Shown one piece after another: positions 5,614 through 6,135 of a stretch of DNA of 6,135 nucleotides. The stretch spans positions 1 to 6,135 of the forward strand of contig JAVBNJ010000151.1 of NCBI GenBank assembly GCA_031551625.1. The letters run 5' to 3'. The stretch's first letter is position 1. Every line of letters begins with the position of its first letter. Both the position numbers and the translations under genes were made by a program. The DNA is from JAVBNJ01 sp031551625 (GTDB lineage: Bacteria > Bacteroidota > Bacteroidia > Bacteroidales > UBA932). The notes under the pieces were generated by a model, which saw only the letters and a program-made list of their open reading frames with translations, searched no databases and was not told where the DNA came from.

Positions 5614-5645
5614 TTTGCACAATAAAAAATAAATTTGTTTCTTTG
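5614..5645 (+). promoter_or_regulatory. Promoter-like TTTG-N20-TTTCTTTG of copy B
   Basis: TTTG (5614-5617), 20 bases, then TTTCTTTG (5638-5645). This is the same pair of boxes and spacing as in copy A (minus strand 681-650). A separate TAAATTTG (5630-5637), a full match to the -7 consensus, overlaps it but has no -33 partner at the right distance. Either would start RNA close to the base of the hairpin at 5647. Confidence 0.4.
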
Positions 5646-5646
5646 T

Positions 5647-5689
5647 AGCGACTTCGTGAATTTTAAAAACGGAGTCGCTCGTTCTTTTT
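5647..5689 (+). terminator. Hairpin plus T tract after the sigma operon
   Basis: AGCGACTTCGT (5647-5657) pairs with ACGGAGTCGCT (5669-5679) over 11 positions with one G-U pair and an 11-base loop. TTCTTTTT (5682-5689) follows 2 bases after the stem. It lies 90 bases after the stop of the Spy-like gene and is the best candidate for the intrinsic terminator of the operon. It also lies directly behind the promoter-like boxes of copy B, so it could stop that transcript early. Confidence 0.5.
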
Positions 5690-5697
5690 ATGGATTT

Positions 5698-5717
5698 GCT
5701 GTTTATATATAAGCAGC
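5698..5717. repeat. Near-perfect 20-base palindrome
   Basis: GCTGTTTATA is followed directly by TATAAGCAGC. The halves are reverse complements except for one position (T where C is expected). It may be a dimeric protein site or an extra RNA stem between the terminator-like hairpin and the variable hairpin. Copy A has only a vague counterpart near 617-632. Confidence 0.4.
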
Positions 5718-5722
5718 TTTGT

Positions 5723-5832
5723 TCTTCTACAGAAACCTAACAAATTTCAAATCGTAAGAACAATCATTGAATGCATAAGCGTGGGCTTTTGTTAATCTTA
5801 TGATTGGGTTTTGTTAGGACCTCTGTAGAAGA
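5723..5832 (+). ncRNA. Variable-stem hairpin of copy B, candidate structured RNA
   Basis: CTTCTACAGA (5724-5733) pairs with TCTGTAGAAG (5822-5831). An AA/ACC internal loop follows, then CCTAACA (5736-5742) with TGTTAGG (5812-5818), and ATCGTAAG (5751-5758) with CTTATGAT (5797-5804) including one G-U pair. The apex carries AAGC-GTGG-GCTT (5777-5788). Helix order, the AA/ACC loop and the apical element match copy A at 508-612, while stem bases differ by paired substitutions. This supports a conserved fold; that it is made as RNA is inferred from the promoter-like boxes upstream. Confidence 0.4.
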
Positions 5833-5845
5833 TAACTAAAAGTTC

Positions 5846-5900
5846 ACGTTTCGTATTTTTATCCAATCAAATCATTGAATAGCGGGGTAAATTGAAACGT
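5846..5900 (+). repeat. ACGTTTC/GAAACGT stem-loop of copy B
   Basis: ACGTTTC (5846-5852) pairs with GAAACGT (5894-5900). TTTATCC (5858-5864) pairs with GGGTAAA (5885-5891) with one G-U pair. The loop holds ATCATTGAAT. It corresponds to 440-493 in copy A. Confidence 0.55.
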
Positions 5901-5920
5901 AAAAGGCCACGAAAATAAAT

Positions 5921-6015
5921 CGTAGCGAGGGGTTGTTGTGTTTGTTTGTTGATAGAACGCGGATGACGCCGATTAGACGGATTTACGCGGATTTGAAAAC
6001 AACCCCACTGCTACG
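5921..6015 (+). repeat. Long-armed stem with tandem units, copy B
   Basis: CGTAGCGAGGGGTTGT (5921-5936) pairs with ACAACCCCACTGCTACG (5999-6015), apart from a bulge and one mismatch. The enclosed bases hold the reverse complement of the four ATCCGCGT-type units described at 346-382. Confidence 0.65.
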
Positions 6016-6135
6016 TAAATAAAACTAAAAAATTAGTTAATTAACTATGGAATTAATAAATGAGTACGTTCCGCAGGAGATGTCTCCACTTCGTGTTTGG
6101 CACAAATTCCGCCAAACCCTCCGGTCGACATGACG

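Larger units (their letters stand above)
5601..6135 (+). repeat. Large structured non-coding repeat, copy B, cut by window edge
   Basis: This is the inverted counterpart of 204-689. From the inner end it contains the promoter-like boxes (5614-5645), an 11-bp hairpin with a T tract (5647-5689) not seen in copy A, a near-perfect palindrome (5698-5717), the variable hairpin (5723-5832), the ACGTTTC stem (5846-5900), the GGGGTTGT stem with tandem units (5921-6015), a 14-base palindrome TAGTTAATTAACTA (6034-6047), and GGAGATGTCTCC plus GTTTGGC/GCCAAAC as in copy A. The sequence stops inside CCGGTCGACATGACG, so the palindrome probably continues beyond the window. It begins about 45 bases after the Spy-like gene. 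No coding potential is seen in this stretch. Confidence 0.7.

Noticed and set aside
5690..5740. 16-codon ORF after the terminator-like hairpin (MDLLFIYKQLCSSTET)
   Set aside because: It is very short, lies inside the structured repeat, spans the palindrome and the hairpin arm, and has no counterpart in copy A.
204..6135. Composite transposon bounded by inverted insertion sequences
   Set aside because: Neither repeat copy encodes a transposase, no target-site duplication can be seen, and the enclosed genes look like ordinary chromosomal genes.

Overview
The window looks like a chromosomal segment from a member of the Bacteroidota, probably Bacteroidales-like. Several genes are preceded by a TAnnTTTG box, the promoter motif typical of that phylum. 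Start codons mostly sit behind A/T-rich leaders without a Shine-Dalgarno sequence. The cassette of ECF sigma factor, single-span membrane protein and Spy/CpxP-like protein also fits. The genus cannot be named from the sequence.

Layout. Bases 1-79 hold the start of a leftward gene for an exported protein. Bases 131-689 hold a complex non-coding repeat, copy A, which includes a dispersed palindrome at 131-262. An EamA-type transporter (770-1705, +) converges on a leftward toxin-antitoxin pair: PIN toxin 1736-2110 and small antitoxin 2114-2335. Divergent from the antitoxin starts a rightward run of five closely spaced genes: DoxX-family membrane protein (2448-2855), C-terminal half of a split transketolase (2864-3823), ECF sigma factor (3837-4373), probable anti-sigma membrane protein (4432-4998) and Spy/CpxP-like periplasmic protein (5012-5557). 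Bases 5601-6135 hold copy B of the repeat, inverted relative to copy A and cut by the window edge.

How the genes work together. The last three genes form a plausible envelope-stress module: a cytoplasmic sigma factor, an inner-membrane partner that would restrain it, and a periplasmic sensor or chaperone. doxX and the transketolase half lie upstream at gaps of 8 and 13 bases, so they may share the transcript. The transketolase half lacks its usual N-terminal partner anywhere in the window.

The most unusual content is the repeat pair. 204-500 and 5839-6135 are inverted copies with about 96% identity by hand alignment. Next to this, each copy has a hairpin of about 105-110 bases. The two hairpins differ strongly in stem sequence but keep the pairing, an AA/ACC internal loop and an apical AAGC-GTGG-GCTT element. 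Each copy also has a promoter-like TTTG-N20-TTTCTTTG at the inner end, pointing outward through the element. This is compatible with a large structured non-coding RNA or RNA-bearing repeat that I do not recognise. No tRNA, rRNA, CRISPR array or transposase gene was seen.
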